A DNA stretch of 64,000 nucleotides, taken from NCBI RefSeq assembly GCF_001571325.1, contig NZ_BCTO01000049.1:24140-88139 (forward strand), written 5' to 3'. Shown in pieces: positions 41,753-53,160 of the stretch (its first letter is position 1; each line of letters begins with the position of its first letter). A model generated the notes under the pieces. The model did not search any database, was not told the origin of the DNA, and worked only from the letters and a program-made list of their open reading frames with translations. The position numbers and the translations under genes are program-made. This DNA comes from Delftia tsuruhatensis NBRC 16741 (GTDB lineage Bacteria; Pseudomonadota; Gammaproteobacteria; Burkholderiales; Burkholderiaceae_C).

Positions 41753-43573
41753 ATGCCATTTCGCTCCCCCTTGCTGGCAACCAGCCTGGCGCTGGCCATT
41801 GCCAGCCTGGCCGCCTGCAGCAGCACACAGCCGCCCGCGGCCTCGGCGCCGCCAGCGCCGGTGGCCGCAGCACCTGCACCGGCGGCAGCGCCCATCACGC
41901 AAAGCAATGCAGCCCAGGCGGCCAGTGCAGCCTATGACTTCGACATGGATGTATTCCATCCCGTCGTGGCCAGGAACGGCATGGTGTCCAGCGAGCAGGA
42001 GCTGGCCTCGCGCATCGGCCTGCAGATCCTGAAGTCGGGCGGCAATGCGGTGGATGCCGCCGTGGCCATGGGCTTTGCGCTGGCGGTGGCCCTGCCCAAT
42101 GCCGGCAACATCGGCGGCGGCGGTTTCATGATCGTGCACGACGCCAAGAGCGGCAAGAACATTGCGCTGGACTTCCGCGAGGTCGCACCCTCCAAGGCCA
42201 CGCGGGACATGTACGTGGGCGCGGACGGCAAGGTCATTGACGGCAAGTCGCTGTACACCCACTACGCCGTGGGCGTGCCCGGCACCGTGGCCGGCATGGA
42301 GCATGCATTGAAGAAATGGGGCTCTCTGCCGCTGTCCACGGTGATTGCGCCATCCGTGAAGCTGGCCGACAAGGGCTTTACGGTCAGCGAGACCCTGGCC
42401 AAGATCCTGGAGCAGGAAAAGAAGAACATGGGCCAGTGGCCCGCCACCCAGGCCATCTTCTGGCGCAACGGCGAGCCCCTCAAGCGCGGCGACCGCCTGG
42501 TGCAAAAGGACCTGGCGCAGTCGCTGCGCCTGATCGGGCAGCAGGGCTCCAAGGTGTTCTACGAAGGCGCCATTGCCCGCAAGCTCGCGGCCGAGATGGC
42601 GCCGCATGCGGGCGCCCTGTCGCTGCAGGATCTCAAGAACTACAAGGTGGTCGAGCGCGAGCCCGTGCGCGGCACCTATCGCGGCTACGAGATCGTGACC
42701 ATGCCACCTCCGTCCTCCGGCGGCGCCCACCTGATCCAGATCCTCAACATGATGGAACGCTGGCCCATGAACCAGTGGGGCGCCAACAGCGCACAGAGCA
42801 TCCACTACATGGCCGAAGGCATGAAGCTGGCCTATGCCGACCGGGCCGAATACCTGGGCGACCCGGACTTCGTGACCGTGCCGCTCAAGGGCCTGACGTC
42901 CAAGCGCTACGCCGAGGCGCTGGCCGCCGGCATCGACCCCTACCAGGCGCGCGCCGGCAAGGACATCAAGCCCGGCAAGCCCCAGCCCTACGAGAGCGAC
43001 CAGACCACGCACTACTCCGTGGTGGACAGGATGGGCAACGCCGTGGCCGTGACCTATACGCTGAACACCAACTTCGGCAGCGGCATCGTGGCCAAGGGCA
43101 CGGGCATCCTGCTCAACAACGAGATGGACGACTTCTCTGCCAAGCCCGGCGTGGCCAACGCCTACGGCCTGGTCGGCGGCGATGCCAATGCGGTGGCCGC
43201 AGGCAAACGCCCGCTGTCGTCCATGACGCCCACCATGGTGCTCAAGGACGGCAAGCCCGTGCTGGTCACCGGCAGCCCCGGCGGCGCGCGCATCATCACC
43301 ACCGTGCTGCAGACCGTGGTCAATACCATCGACTTCGGCATGAACCCGGCCGAGGCCGCCGCCACGCCGCGCTTTCACCACCAGTGGACGCCCGACGAAC
43401 TGCGCGTGGAAAAGGGCATCAGCCCCGACACCGTGGCCCTGCTCAAGTCGCGCGGCCACAACGTTGCCGTGAAGGCATCCATGGGCCGCACGCAGACCAT
43501 CCAGCTGCGCGACGGCATGCTCTACGGCGCCTCCGACCCGCGCAACCCCGACGGTCAGACGCTGGGATATTGA
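41753..43573 (+). CDS. ggt: Gamma-glutamyltransferase, periplasmic lipoprotein form
   Basis: The 606-residue precursor has a lipobox-like LAAC near residue 22 and an Ala/Pro linker. A full GGT domain follows with the autocleavage site DQTTHYSVVD (nucleophile Thr418) and the product-binding PLSSMTPTMVLKDGKPVLVTGSPGG. It cleaves and transfers the gamma-glutamyl group of glutathione and related compounds in the periplasm. AAGGAG precedes the ATG. It has no obvious role in purine breakdown, although it lies between uraH and the glyoxylate genes. Confidence 0.94.
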   Translation: MPFRSPLLATSLALAIASLAACSSTQPPAASAPPAPVAAAPAPAAAPITQSNAAQAASAAYDFDMDVFHPVVARNGMVSSEQELASRIGLQILKSGGNAVDAAVAMGFALAVALPNAGNIGGGGFMIVHDAKSGKNIALDFREVAPSKATRDMYVGADGKVIDGKSLYTHYAVGVPGTVAGMEHALKKWGSLPLSTVIAPSVKLADKGFTVSETLAKILEQEKKNMGQWPATQAIFWRNGEPLKRGDRLVQKDLAQSLRLIGQQGSKVFYEGAIARKLAAEMAPHAGALSLQDLKNYKVVEREPVRGTYRGYEIVTMPPPSSGGAHLIQILNMMERWPMNQWGANSAQSIHYMAEGMKLAYADRAEYLGDPDFVTVPLKGLTSKRYAEALAAGIDPYQARAGKDIKPGKPQPYESDQTTHYSVVDRMGNAVAVTYTLNTNFGSGIVAKGTGILLNNEMDDFSAKPGVANAYGLVGGDANAVAAGKRPLSSMTPTMVLKDGKPVLVTGSPGGARIITTVLQTVVNTIDFGMNPAEAAATPRFHHQWTPDELRVEKGISPDTVALLKSRGHNVAVKASMGRTQTIQLRDGMLYGASDPRNPDGQTLGY

Positions 43574-43580
43574 AGCAAGA

Positions 43581-43612
43581 AAAAGCCGCGCCCGTTGCCG
43601 AGCGCGGCTTTT
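43581..43612. terminator. Bidirectional terminator between ggt and glxR
   Basis: An 11-bp stem AAAAGCCGCGC/GCGCGGCTTTT has a 10-nt loop. The A/T ends serve both convergent genes. Confidence 0.75.
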
Positions 43613-43669
43613 CACAACAGGGCGGCGCAAGGCCGCCCTCCCACCAATCGCGTTGTCAGTTGCGCGGCA

Positions 43670-44584
43670 TCAGGCCGGGACCTTCTGGCCCACTTCGAAG
43701 TTGGCCTGGATCTCCAGCGCACGCACCATGCCCGAGTGATCCCAGTTCGCGCCGCCGTGGGCCACGCAGCTGTTGAACAGCTCCTGGGCCTGGGCGGTGT
43801 TGGGCAGGGACACACCGAGCTGGCGCGCGCTGCTCAGGGCCAGGTTCAGGTCCTTCTGGTGCAGCGAGATGCGGAAGCCCGGATCGAACGTGCGCTTGAT
43901 CATGCGCTCGGCATGCACCTCCAGGATCTTGGACGAGGCAAAGCCGCCCAGCAGCGCCTCGCGCACGCGGGCCGGGTCGGCGCCGGCGCGCGATGCGAAC
44001 AGCAGAGCCTCTGCCACCGCCTCGATGTTCAGCGCCACGATGATCTGGTTGGCCACCTTGGCGGTCTGGCCGTCGCCATTGCCGCCCACCAGGGTGATGT
44101 TCTTGCCCATGCGCTCGAACAGCGGCTTGACGCGCGCGAACACGTCCTCGGGGCCGCCGACCATGATGGACAGCGTGGCGTTCTTGGCGCCCACCTCGCC
44201 GCCGGAGACCGGCGCATCCAGGTACTGGGCGCCGATGGCCTCGATGCGGCGAGCGAAGTCCTTGGTGGCCACGGGCGAGATGGAGCTCATGTCCACCACC
44301 ACCTTGCCGCTGCTGCCCTTGAGGCCGGCGGCCACGCCGTCCTCGCCGAACAGCACCTTCTCGACATCGGGCGTGTCGGGCAGCATCAGGAAGATGATGT
44401 CGGCCCGCTCGGCCACGCCGCGCGCCGTGGTGCACTGGGTGGCGCTGCTCTCGGCGATCTGCGCGGGGATCTTGCCCAGGGTGTTCACGAACAGCTGGTG
44501 GCCTGCCGTGAGCAGGTGGCCCGCCATGGGCGCGCCCATGATGCCCAGGCCCACGAAACCAAGCTTGAGAGAGGATGCATTCAT
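43670..44584 (-). CDS. glxR: Tartronate semialdehyde reductase (2-hydroxy-3-oxopropionate reductase)
   Basis: The 304-residue beta-hydroxyacid dehydrogenase has the NAD(P) motif GFVGLGIMGAPMAGHLL, the substrate block DAPVSGGEVGAKN and the catalytic Lys in GDGQTAKVANQI. It reduces tartronate semialdehyde, the Gcl product, to D-glycerate. It is the third gene of the leftward gcl-hyi-glxR operon. GarR of glucarate breakdown is the close alternative; the neighbours favour GlxR. Confidence 0.92.
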   Translation of the reverse strand: MNASSLKLGFVGLGIMGAPMAGHLLTAGHQLFVNTLGKIPAQIAESSATQCTTARGVAERADIIFLMLPDTPDVEKVLFGEDGVAAGLKGSSGKVVVDMSSISPVATKDFARRIEAIGAQYLDAPVSGGEVGAKNATLSIMVGGPEDVFARVKPLFERMGKNITLVGGNGDGQTAKVANQIIVALNIEAVAEALLFASRAGADPARVREALLGGFASSKILEVHAERMIKRTFDPGFRISLHQKDLNLALSSARQLGVSLPNTAQAQELFNSCVAHGGANWDHSGMVRALEIQANFEVGQKVPA

Positions 44585-44634
44585 GCTGTGTACTCCTTGT
44601 CGTTTTTGAAAAGCTGAAAAAACTTTGGCGGCGC

Positions 44635-45435
44635 TCAGGCGGCGACTGCTGCGCGCACGCTGGTGTGGGCGTCCAGCCAGCCCAGGCCCGATTCGGTATC
44701 GCGCGCGGGCTTGTACTCGCAGCCCACCCAGCCCTGGTAGCCGATGCGGTCCAGGTGCGCGAACAGGAAGGGGTAGTTGATCTCGCCCGTGCCCGGCTCG
44801 TTGCGGCCCGGGTTGTCGGCCAGCTGCACATGGCCGATGCGCGCCAGGTGCTTTTGCAGCGTGGCCGCCAGCTCGCCCTCGGTGCGCTGCGCGTGGTAGA
44901 TGTCGTACTGCACGAAGGCGTTGGGCGCGCCCACCTCGTCGAGGATGGACAGGGCCTCGTCCGTGCGGTTCAGGTAGAAGCCGGGAATGTCGAAGGGGTT
45001 GATGGGCTCGATCAGCAGGCGCAGATTGGCCGCGCTCAGCGCCGATGCGGCAAAGCGCAGGTTGTCCACGAAGGTGCGGCGCAGCAGCGCGGCATCGGCA
45101 CCGGCAGGCGCCTTGCCGGCCAGGCAGTTGAGCTGGGGCACGCCCAGCGCATGGCCATAGGTCACGGCCTTGGCCACGCCGGCGCGGAACTCGTCCACGC
45201 GGTCGGGGTGGCAGGCAATGCCGCGCTCGCCCGCATCCCAGTCGCCGGCCGGCAGGTTGTGCAGCACGATCTGCAGGCCGTGGGCGTCGACGCGCTCCTT
45301 GATCTCCTGGACCGTGTGGGCGTAGGGAAACAGGAATTCCACGGCCTCGAAGCCGGCGCGCGCCGCGCGCTCGAAGCGGTCGAGGAAGGGCACCTCGGTG
45401 AACAGCATGCTGAGGTTGGCAGCAAAACGGGGCAT
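44635..45435 (-). CDS. hyi: Hydroxypyruvate isomerase
   Basis: The 266-residue TIM-barrel protein has the Hyi start MPRFAANLSMLFTEVPFLDRFERAA and metal/acid residues in LLIEPINPFDIPGF and FVQYDIYHAQ, ending with CEYKPARDTESGLGW. It interconverts hydroxypyruvate and tartronate semialdehyde. It lies between gcl and glxR. I used the ATG at 45435 from the conserved N-terminus. Confidence 0.93.
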   Translation of the reverse strand: MPRFAANLSMLFTEVPFLDRFERAARAGFEAVEFLFPYAHTVQEIKERVDAHGLQIVLHNLPAGDWDAGERGIACHPDRVDEFRAGVAKAVTYGHALGVPQLNCLAGKAPAGADAALLRRTFVDNLRFAASALSAANLRLLIEPINPFDIPGFYLNRTDEALSILDEVGAPNAFVQYDIYHAQRTEGELAATLQKHLARIGHVQLADNPGRNEPGTGEINYPFLFAHLDRIGYQGWVGCEYKPARDTESGLGWLDAHTSVRAAVAA

Positions 45436-45550
45436 GTCAGAAGTCTCCGGTAGTCGTTTGGTGGGTTGGGAGCGGCAGGGCACGCAGGGTGCCCCGCCGA
45501 TAGAAAAAGCAGTGCAGTGCAATGCCGTGCGATGTGCCGTGGCGGGCCGG

Positions 45551-47341
<1,791 letters not shown>

Positions 47342-47415
47342 GGAGGTCTCCTTCAAACTGGAGACAACTCTAGGCAGACGGGCCTGTTGGCGGAACGCCT
47401 GCACAGACCATAAAA

Positions 47416-47434
47416 TTTATTCCGTGCAGGAATA
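47416..47434. promoter_or_regulatory. LysR-type binding site between gcl and its regulator
   Basis: A perfect 7-bp inverted repeat TTATTCC/GGAATAA has a 5-bp centre and includes a T-N11-A pattern. It lies 28 bp before the LysR ATG and 75 bp upstream of gcl, suited to dual control. Confidence 0.55.
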
Positions 47435-47461
47435 ACTATCAATGAAAAAGGAGACAGCACC

Positions 47462-48379
47462 ATGGACAGACTCGATGCCATGCACATGTTCGTGCGCGTG
47501 GTGGAGACCGGCAGCTTCACCAAGGTCGCGCACGAGTTCGCCACCACCCAGCCCACGGTGACCAAGCAGGTCGCGGCCATGGAGACGCGCCTGAAGGTGC
47601 GCCTGCTCAACCGCAACACGCGTGGCGTGAGCCTGACCGAAGCGGGCGCGCTGTACTACGAGAAATGCAAGACCATCGTCAACGACGTGGCCGAGGCGGA
47701 CAAGGTGGTGCAGGTGCGACAGACCCAGGTGCAGGGCCAGCTGCGCATCGGCAGCTCGGTGGCCTTCGGCCGGCGCGTGCTGATCCCGCTGGCGCTGGAG
47801 TTCATGACGCACAACCCCCAGGTGCAGATCGACCTGAGCTTCGAGGACCGCTACACCGACCTGGTGGCCAACGGCATCGACGTGGCCCTGCGCCTGGGCA
47901 AGCTGGCCGACTCCAGCCTGGGCGCACGCACCCTGGGCGTGAACCCCTGGGTACTGGTGGCCTCGCCCGCCTACCTGCGCAAGCGCGGCACGCCGCGCCG
48001 CCCCTCGGACCTCAAGGAGCACGCCACGCTGATCTACAGCAGCGTGCAGGGCAACGACCTCTGGCGCCTGCGCAACGCCAGCGGCGAGCCCGTGTCCGTG
48101 CCCGTCACCGGCCGCCTGCGCTCCAACAACCTCTCGGCCCTGCTGGCGGCCTCACGCTCGCACATGGGCATCGCCGCCCTGCCCCGCTACGTGGCCCACG
48201 ACTCGCTGCAGGCCGGCCGCGTGGTCGAAGTGCTCAAGACCTGCCGCCTGCCCGAGCAGGAAATCCACGCCGTCTACCCCTCGCCGCGCCTGGTGCCGCA
48301 GAAGGTGCAGTCCTTCATAGCCTTCCTGCAGGGGCGGTTCGATGCCGAATGGTGGGAGACGCTGCCGCGCGGGGCGTGA
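47462..48379 (+). CDS. LysR-family regulator divergent from gcl
   Basis: The 305-residue LysR regulator has HTH residues FTKVAHEFATTQPTVTKQVAAMETRL and a standard effector-binding domain. It is divergent from gcl with a palindrome in the 120-bp shared region, so it probably activates the glyoxylate operon. Glyoxylate or tartronate semialdehyde as effector is inferred. It converges on glycerate kinase. Confidence 0.9.
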   Translation: MDRLDAMHMFVRVVETGSFTKVAHEFATTQPTVTKQVAAMETRLKVRLLNRNTRGVSLTEAGALYYEKCKTIVNDVAEADKVVQVRQTQVQGQLRIGSSVAFGRRVLIPLALEFMTHNPQVQIDLSFEDRYTDLVANGIDVALRLGKLADSSLGARTLGVNPWVLVASPAYLRKRGTPRRPSDLKEHATLIYSSVQGNDLWRLRNASGEPVSVPVTGRLRSNNLSALLAASRSHMGIAALPRYVAHDSLQAGRVVEVLKTCRLPEQEIHAVYPSPRLVPQKVQSFIAFLQGRFDAEWWETLPRGA

Positions 48380-48462
48380 GCGCCTGAAGCAAGCGGGCCT
48401 GAAACAAGTGGCCGGGCGCACGTCCCGGCCTCGAAAAACAACCACCCGGCAGGGACAAAAAC

Positions 48463-49785
48463 CTAGAGAACCAGAATCGCCCGGAAGTCATTCACGTTGG
48501 TATGCGTGGGCCCGGTCACCACCAGATCCCCCAGCGCATCAAAGAACCCATACGCATCATTGCGGTCCAGGTACTCGGCAATCCGCATGCCCTGGGCCTG
48601 GGCCCGCGCCAGGGTATCCGGTGACACGCGCGCTCCCGCGTTGTCTTCCACGCCATCGATGCCATCGGTATCGGCCGCCAGCGCCCAGACCTTGTCCTGC
48701 CCCTGCAGGGCCTGGGCCAGGCCCATGCAGAACTCGCCCGCGCGGCCGCCGCGCCCCTTGGGCGTGCCGGCCGGGCGCTGCCGGATGGTGACCGTGGTTT
48801 CGCCGCCGGACAGGATCACGCAGGGCTTTGCAAACGGCTGGCCGTGGCGGGACACGGCGCGCGCCAGGGCGGCGTGGACCTTGGCGACTTCGCGCGATTC
48901 GCCCTCGATCTCGTCGGACAGCACATGGGCGCGCAGGCCTGCGGCCTCGGCCACGCGTGCGGCCGCCTCCAGCGAGTGCTGGGGCGTGGCGATCATGTGG
49001 ACCTCGTGGCCGTCGAAGCGCGCGTCGCCGGGCTTGGGGGTTTCCAGCTCGCCCGCCTCCAGCGCGCGGCGCACGGATTCAGGCACGTCGATGCGGTAGC
49101 GCGCGAGGATGGCCAGCGCGTCGGCGCAGCTACTGGCATCGGGCACGGTGGGGCCGCTGGCGATGATGGAGGGGTCGTCGCCCGGCACGTCGCTGATGGT
49201 CAGCGTGACCACGCGCGCGGGCGCGCAGGCCGCGCCAAGGCGCCCGCCCTTGATGCGCGACAGGTGCTTGCGCACGCAGTTCATCTCGCCGATGGCGGCG
49301 CCGCTTTCCAGCAGGGCGCGGTTGATGCGCTGCTTTTCCTCCAGGTCGATGCCTTCGGCCGGCAGGGTCAACAGGGCCGAGCCGCCGCCCGAGATCAGGC
49401 ACAGCACGAGGTCGTCCTCGGTCAGCCCTTCGGTCAGCGCGAGGATGCGTTCGGCGGCGGCCAGGCCTGCCGCATCGGGCACGGGGTGGGCGGCCTCGAC
49501 CACCTCGATGCGCTGCGCCAGCCCTTCGGGGCGCGGCGGGATGTGGCCGTAGCGTGTGACCACAAGGCCGGACAGCGGCGCGTCCGCTGGCCACAGCGCC
49601 TCCAGCGCCTGGGCCATGGAGCCGCCGGCCTTGCCCGCGCCCAGCACAACGGTGCGGCCCTTGGGAGGCTTTGGCAGGCATTGGGCCATGCTGTACAGGG
49701 GCTGCGCATCCTTGACCGCAGCGCGGTAGAGGTCGAGCAGAAAGGCTTGGGGATCGGTGAGGTGCAGGTCCGTGGTGCTGGTCAT
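48463..49785 (-). CDS. ttuD: Glycerate 2-kinase, MOFRL family (GckA/TtuD)
   Basis: The 440-residue protein of the DUF4147/MOFRL family has VVLGAGKAGGSMAQALE, CLISGGGSALLTLPAEGI and the C-terminal GRGGRAGEFCMGLAQAL and AADTDGIDG motifs. It phosphorylates glycerate at C2 and could take both GlxR-derived glycerate and products of tartrate metabolism. It lies 104 bp downstream of the Bug-family gene in the same direction. I used the ATG at 49785. Confidence 0.92.
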   Translation of the reverse strand: MTSTTDLHLTDPQAFLLDLYRAAVKDAQPLYSMAQCLPKPPKGRTVVLGAGKAGGSMAQALEALWPADAPLSGLVVTRYGHIPPRPEGLAQRIEVVEAAHPVPDAAGLAAAERILALTEGLTEDDLVLCLISGGGSALLTLPAEGIDLEEKQRINRALLESGAAIGEMNCVRKHLSRIKGGRLGAACAPARVVTLTISDVPGDDPSIIASGPTVPDASSCADALAILARYRIDVPESVRRALEAGELETPKPGDARFDGHEVHMIATPQHSLEAAARVAEAAGLRAHVLSDEIEGESREVAKVHAALARAVSRHGQPFAKPCVILSGGETTVTIRQRPAGTPKGRGGRAGEFCMGLAQALQGQDKVWALAADTDGIDGVEDNAGARVSPDTLARAQAQGMRIAEYLDRNDAYGFFDALGDLVVTGPTHTNVNDFRAILVL

Positions 49786-49889
49786 GGTGTGTTGTCTCCG
49801 CCGGGCATTATGGAATTTCCTGCGCCGGCGGTGGCATGCGGTCAAGTCACAACTGATTCGCCCGGCCTCGTTCCTCGTGCCAACTCAAC

Positions 49890-50867
49890 TCAATCCAGGG
49901 CCACCTTGGCGTCCTTGACCAGCCTGGCGAAGCGGTCGGTGTCGTCGCGGATCTGGCGCGCCATCTGCTCGGGTGATCCGCCGATGGGCTCGGCGCCTAT
50001 CTCCTCCATCTTCCGGCGGAACTGCGGGGACTCGATGATGCGGTTCATGTCCGCGCCCAGCCGCGCCAGTACCTCCCTGGGCGTGGTGGCCGGTGCCAGC
50101 ACGCCGAACCAGGTGCCCATGTCGAAGCCCTTTAGGCCGGCCTCGTCCAGCGTGGGCACATCGGGGAGGGCCACCGAGCGCCGGGCCGTGGTCACGGCCA
50201 GCGCGCGCAGCTTGCCGGCCTTGATGTGGGGCAGCACAGGCGTGACGGTATCGAAGGACATGGCGATCTGCCCGCCCAGCAGGTCCGTGGTCAGCGGCCC
50301 GCTGCCCTTGTAGGGCACGTGCAGCAGCTGCACGCCGCCCATGGACTCAAACTGCGCGCCAATCAGGTGCTGGCCCGTGCCCGCGCCATTGGAGCCATAG
50401 GCCAGCTTGCCGGGCTGGGCCCGGGCCTGGGCCAGCAGCTCCTGCACGGTTTTGGCGGGCACCTGCGGATGGACCACCAGCACATTGGGGACCACGGCCA
50501 CCACGGTGATGGGCGCCAGGTCCTTCTGGAAGTCATAGCCCAGCCTGCGGTAGACGCTGGTGGCAATGGTGTGGTGCACGGCGCCCATGAGCAGGGTGTA
50601 GCCGTCAGGTTTCGCCTTGGCCACATGGTCGGCGCCCAGGGTGGCGCCCGCGCCGGGGCGGTTTTCCACGACCACGGGCTGGCCCAGACTCTTGGACAGC
50701 TCCTGGCCCAGCGCACGCGCCAGCACATCGGTGGTGCCGCCTGCGGGAAACGGCACGATGAGGTTGACGGGGCGCGCCGGCCAGGCCTGGGCCCAGACAG
50801 CTGGGATGGTGGCAGGAATGGCGGCGGCCAGCGCGCACGCTGCGGCAACCCTGGTGATGCGGTTCAT
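49890..50867 (-). CDS. Bug-family (TctC) periplasmic solute-binding protein
   Basis: The 325-residue protein has a signal peptide ending VWAQA and the Bug hallmarks ARPVNLIVPFPAGGTTDVLARALG, VENRPGAGATLGADHVA and HVPYKGSGPLTTDLLGGQI. Bug proteins bind carboxylates and related small solutes. They are very numerous in Burkholderiales, mostly without a linked permease, as here. It lies directly after the tartrate dehydrogenase gene, so a dicarboxylate such as tartrate is the likeliest ligand. Confidence 0.92.
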   Translation of the reverse strand: MNRITRVAAACALAAAIPATIPAVWAQAWPARPVNLIVPFPAGGTTDVLARALGQELSKSLGQPVVVENRPGAGATLGADHVAKAKPDGYTLLMGAVHHTIATSVYRRLGYDFQKDLAPITVVAVVPNVLVVHPQVPAKTVQELLAQARAQPGKLAYGSNGAGTGQHLIGAQFESMGGVQLLHVPYKGSGPLTTDLLGGQIAMSFDTVTPVLPHIKAGKLRALAVTTARRSVALPDVPTLDEAGLKGFDMGTWFGVLAPATTPREVLARLGADMNRIIESPQFRRKMEEIGAEPIGGSPEQMARQIRDDTDRFARLVKDAKVALD

Positions 50868-50919
50868 GGCTTGTCTCCTGTCTGTTCTTTTGTGGGTTAT
50901 CGGACCATGCAGCGCGCGC

Positions 50920-52026
50920 TCAGGCAGGCACGGGCTCGGCCTGGGTCTCGGCGGTCTGCGCGCGCAGCCGTGCGCAGACCGCGTCGGTGACCTGCCGCGT
51001 GGTGGCCTTGCCGCCCAGGTCGCGCGTGTGCAGCGCGGCATCGGCGGTCACCTGCTCCACGGCCTGCATCAGGCGCTGCGCGGCGCGGTGCTCGCCCAGG
51101 TGCTCCAGCAGCATCACGCAGCTCCAGAAGGTACCCACGGGGTTGGCCAGGCCCTGGCCCATGATGTCGAAGGCCGATCCGTGGATAGGCTCGAACATGC
51201 TGGGGTAGCGGCGCTCCGGATCGATGTTGCCCGTGGGCGCAATGCCCAGGCTGCCGGCCAGCGCGGCCGCCAGGTCGCTGAGGATGTCGGCATGCAGGTT
51301 GGTGGCAACCAGGGTGTCCAGCGAGGCGGGGCGGTTGACCATGCGCGCCGTGGCTGCGTCCACCAGTTCCTTGTCCCAGCGCACGTCGGGAAACTCGGCG
51401 GCCACCTGCACCGCGATCTCGTCCCACATCACCATGGCGTGGCGCTGGGCGTTGGACTTGGTGATCACCGTCAGCAGCTTGCGCGGCCGCGACTGCGCCA
51501 GGCGGAAGGCGAAGCGCATGATGCGCTCCACGCCCGCGCGGGTCATCATGCTCACGTCGGTGGCCACCTCGATGGGATGGCCCTGGTGGGCGCGGCCGCC
51601 CACGCCCGCGTATTCGCCTTCGGAGTTCTCGCGCACGATGACCCAGTCCAGGTCCTCTCGCGCGCAGCGCTTGAGCGGCGCATCGATGCCGGGCAGGATG
51701 CGCGTGGGCCGCACATTGGCGTACTGATCGAACCCCTGGCAGATCTTCAGGCGCAGGCCCCACAGCGTGACATGGTCGGGAATGTGCGGGTCGCCGGCCG
51801 AGCCGAACAGGATGGCGTCCTGGCCGCGCAGCGCGTCCAGCCCGTCGGCCGGCATCATCTCGCCGTGCGCGCGGTACCAGTCGCCGCCCCAGCCGAAACT
51901 GGTGAAGGCAAAGCCCAGGCCGGGCTGGGTTTCGGCCAGCGCCTGCAGCACCTCCTGCCCTGCGGGCACCACTTCCTTGCCGATGCCATCGCCGGGAATG
52001 CAGGCGATGCGGTATGTCTTTGTCAT
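50920..52026 (-). CDS. ttuC: Tartrate dehydrogenase/decarboxylase
   Basis: The 368-residue isocitrate/isopropylmalate-dehydrogenase-family enzyme has PGDGIGKEVVPAG, RENSEGEYAGVGG, the catalytic Lys in VITKSNAQRHAMVMWDEI, and FEPIHGSAFDIMGQGLANPVGTFWS. These blocks match TtuC, which oxidises tartrate and also decarboxylates it or D-malate. It heads the leftward unit with the Bug gene and glycerate kinase. A LysR gene is divergent. D-malate dehydrogenase is the main alternative. Confidence 0.9.
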   Translation of the reverse strand: MTKTYRIACIPGDGIGKEVVPAGQEVLQALAETQPGLGFAFTSFGWGGDWYRAHGEMMPADGLDALRGQDAILFGSAGDPHIPDHVTLWGLRLKICQGFDQYANVRPTRILPGIDAPLKRCAREDLDWVIVRENSEGEYAGVGGRAHQGHPIEVATDVSMMTRAGVERIMRFAFRLAQSRPRKLLTVITKSNAQRHAMVMWDEIAVQVAAEFPDVRWDKELVDAATARMVNRPASLDTLVATNLHADILSDLAAALAGSLGIAPTGNIDPERRYPSMFEPIHGSAFDIMGQGLANPVGTFWSCVMLLEHLGEHRAAQRLMQAVEQVTADAALHTRDLGGKATTRQVTDAVCARLRAQTAETQAEPVPA

Positions 52027-52150
52027 GAGGGCTCCTTGGATTACGGTGGATGAAGCGCCATGCGGATCCATGGCCTTGTCCGTGAATCTATCGATGGAAC
52101 AACGCCGCGCGCGCCTCTAGAGTGATGGCATCGTTCACTTTGATTCAACA

Positions 52151-53074
52151 ATGAGCACTCCCGTCTCGGCGCCATCGGAGATGGCCTTCTTCTGCCTTCT
52201 GGCCCGCAGCGCCAGCCTGTCGGCCACGGCCCGCGAGCTGGGCATCACCACGCCGGCGGCCAGCAAGCGCCTGTCCCAGATGGAGGCGCGGCTGGGCGTG
52301 CAACTGGTCAGCCGCACGACGCGGCGCCTGGGCCTGACCGATGAGGGCCAGACCTACCTGGCCCATGCGCGGCGCATCCTGGACGACATTGCCGCCATGG
52401 AGCAGGCCGTGGCCGGCATGCCCGGGCAGCCGCAGGGCCTGCTGCGCATCAATGCCACGCTGGGATTCGGGCGCAGCCATATCGCGCCGCTGATCGCCAG
52501 CTTCGTGCGCAGGCACCCGCAGATCCAGGTGCAGCTGCAGCTGTCGGCCTCGCCGCCGCCCCTGGTCGATGACAGTTTCGACCTGTGCATACGCTTTGGC
52601 GAGCCGCCGGACGCGCGCGTCATCGCGCGGCGCCTGGCGCCCAACCGGCGGCTGCTGTGCGCGTCTGCCGCCTACCTGGCGCGGCGCGGCACGCCGGCCA
52701 CCCCGCGCGAGCTGATGCAGCACGACTGCATCGACATCCGCCAGGGCGACGACGCCCACGGCGTCTGGCGCTTCACCCACAACGGCCCCGGCCGCAAGAC
52801 CGAAGCCATCCGCCTGCGCGACAGCCTGAGCACCAACGATGGCGAGATCGCCGTGGGCTGGGCCCTGGCCGGCCTGGGCATCGTCATGCGGGCCGAATGG
52901 GATATCGCCCGCTACCTGCGCAGCGGCCGCCTGGTGCAGGTGCTGGCCGACCATGCCACGGCACCGGCCGACATCCATGTGGTCTATCCGCAGCGGCATG
53001 CGGCAACCCAGCGCGTGCAGCGCTTTGTGGAGCACCTGGCACGGCACTTCGATACGGCCGCGCCCGGTTTCTGA
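52151..53074 (+). CDS. LysR-family regulator divergent from ttuC
   Basis: The 307-residue LysR regulator has HTH residues LSATARELGITTPAASKRLSQMEARL and an effector domain of the CrgA/DmlR type (LLRINATLGFGRSHIAPLIASF). Divergence from ttuC, 124 bp apart, suggests it activates tartrate/malate use. DmlR of D-malate metabolism has the same arrangement. Confidence 0.9.
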   Translation: MSTPVSAPSEMAFFCLLARSASLSATARELGITTPAASKRLSQMEARLGVQLVSRTTRRLGLTDEGQTYLAHARRILDDIAAMEQAVAGMPGQPQGLLRINATLGFGRSHIAPLIASFVRRHPQIQVQLQLSASPPPLVDDSFDLCIRFGEPPDARVIARRLAPNRRLLCASAAYLARRGTPATPRELMQHDCIDIRQGDDAHGVWRFTHNGPGRKTEAIRLRDSLSTNDGEIAVGWALAGLGIVMRAEWDIARYLRSGRLVQVLADHATAPADIHVVYPQRHAATQRVQRFVEHLARHFDTAAPGF

Positions 53075-53120
53075 AAAGGGATGCCGTATGCGGGGAAACG
53101 CCAATAAGCAGTAGACAGAA

Positions 53121-53138
53121 ACTGTATACAACTCTTGT
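53121..53138. promoter_or_regulatory. GntR-type operator candidate upstream of the allantoin operon
   Basis: The core TGTATACA (53123-53130) is followed by ACTCTTGT. It is centred about 34 bp upstream of the GntR ATG, a good position for autorepression. Confidence 0.65.
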
Positions 53139-53160
53139 GGCCAGCCGCTATGATGGCCGG

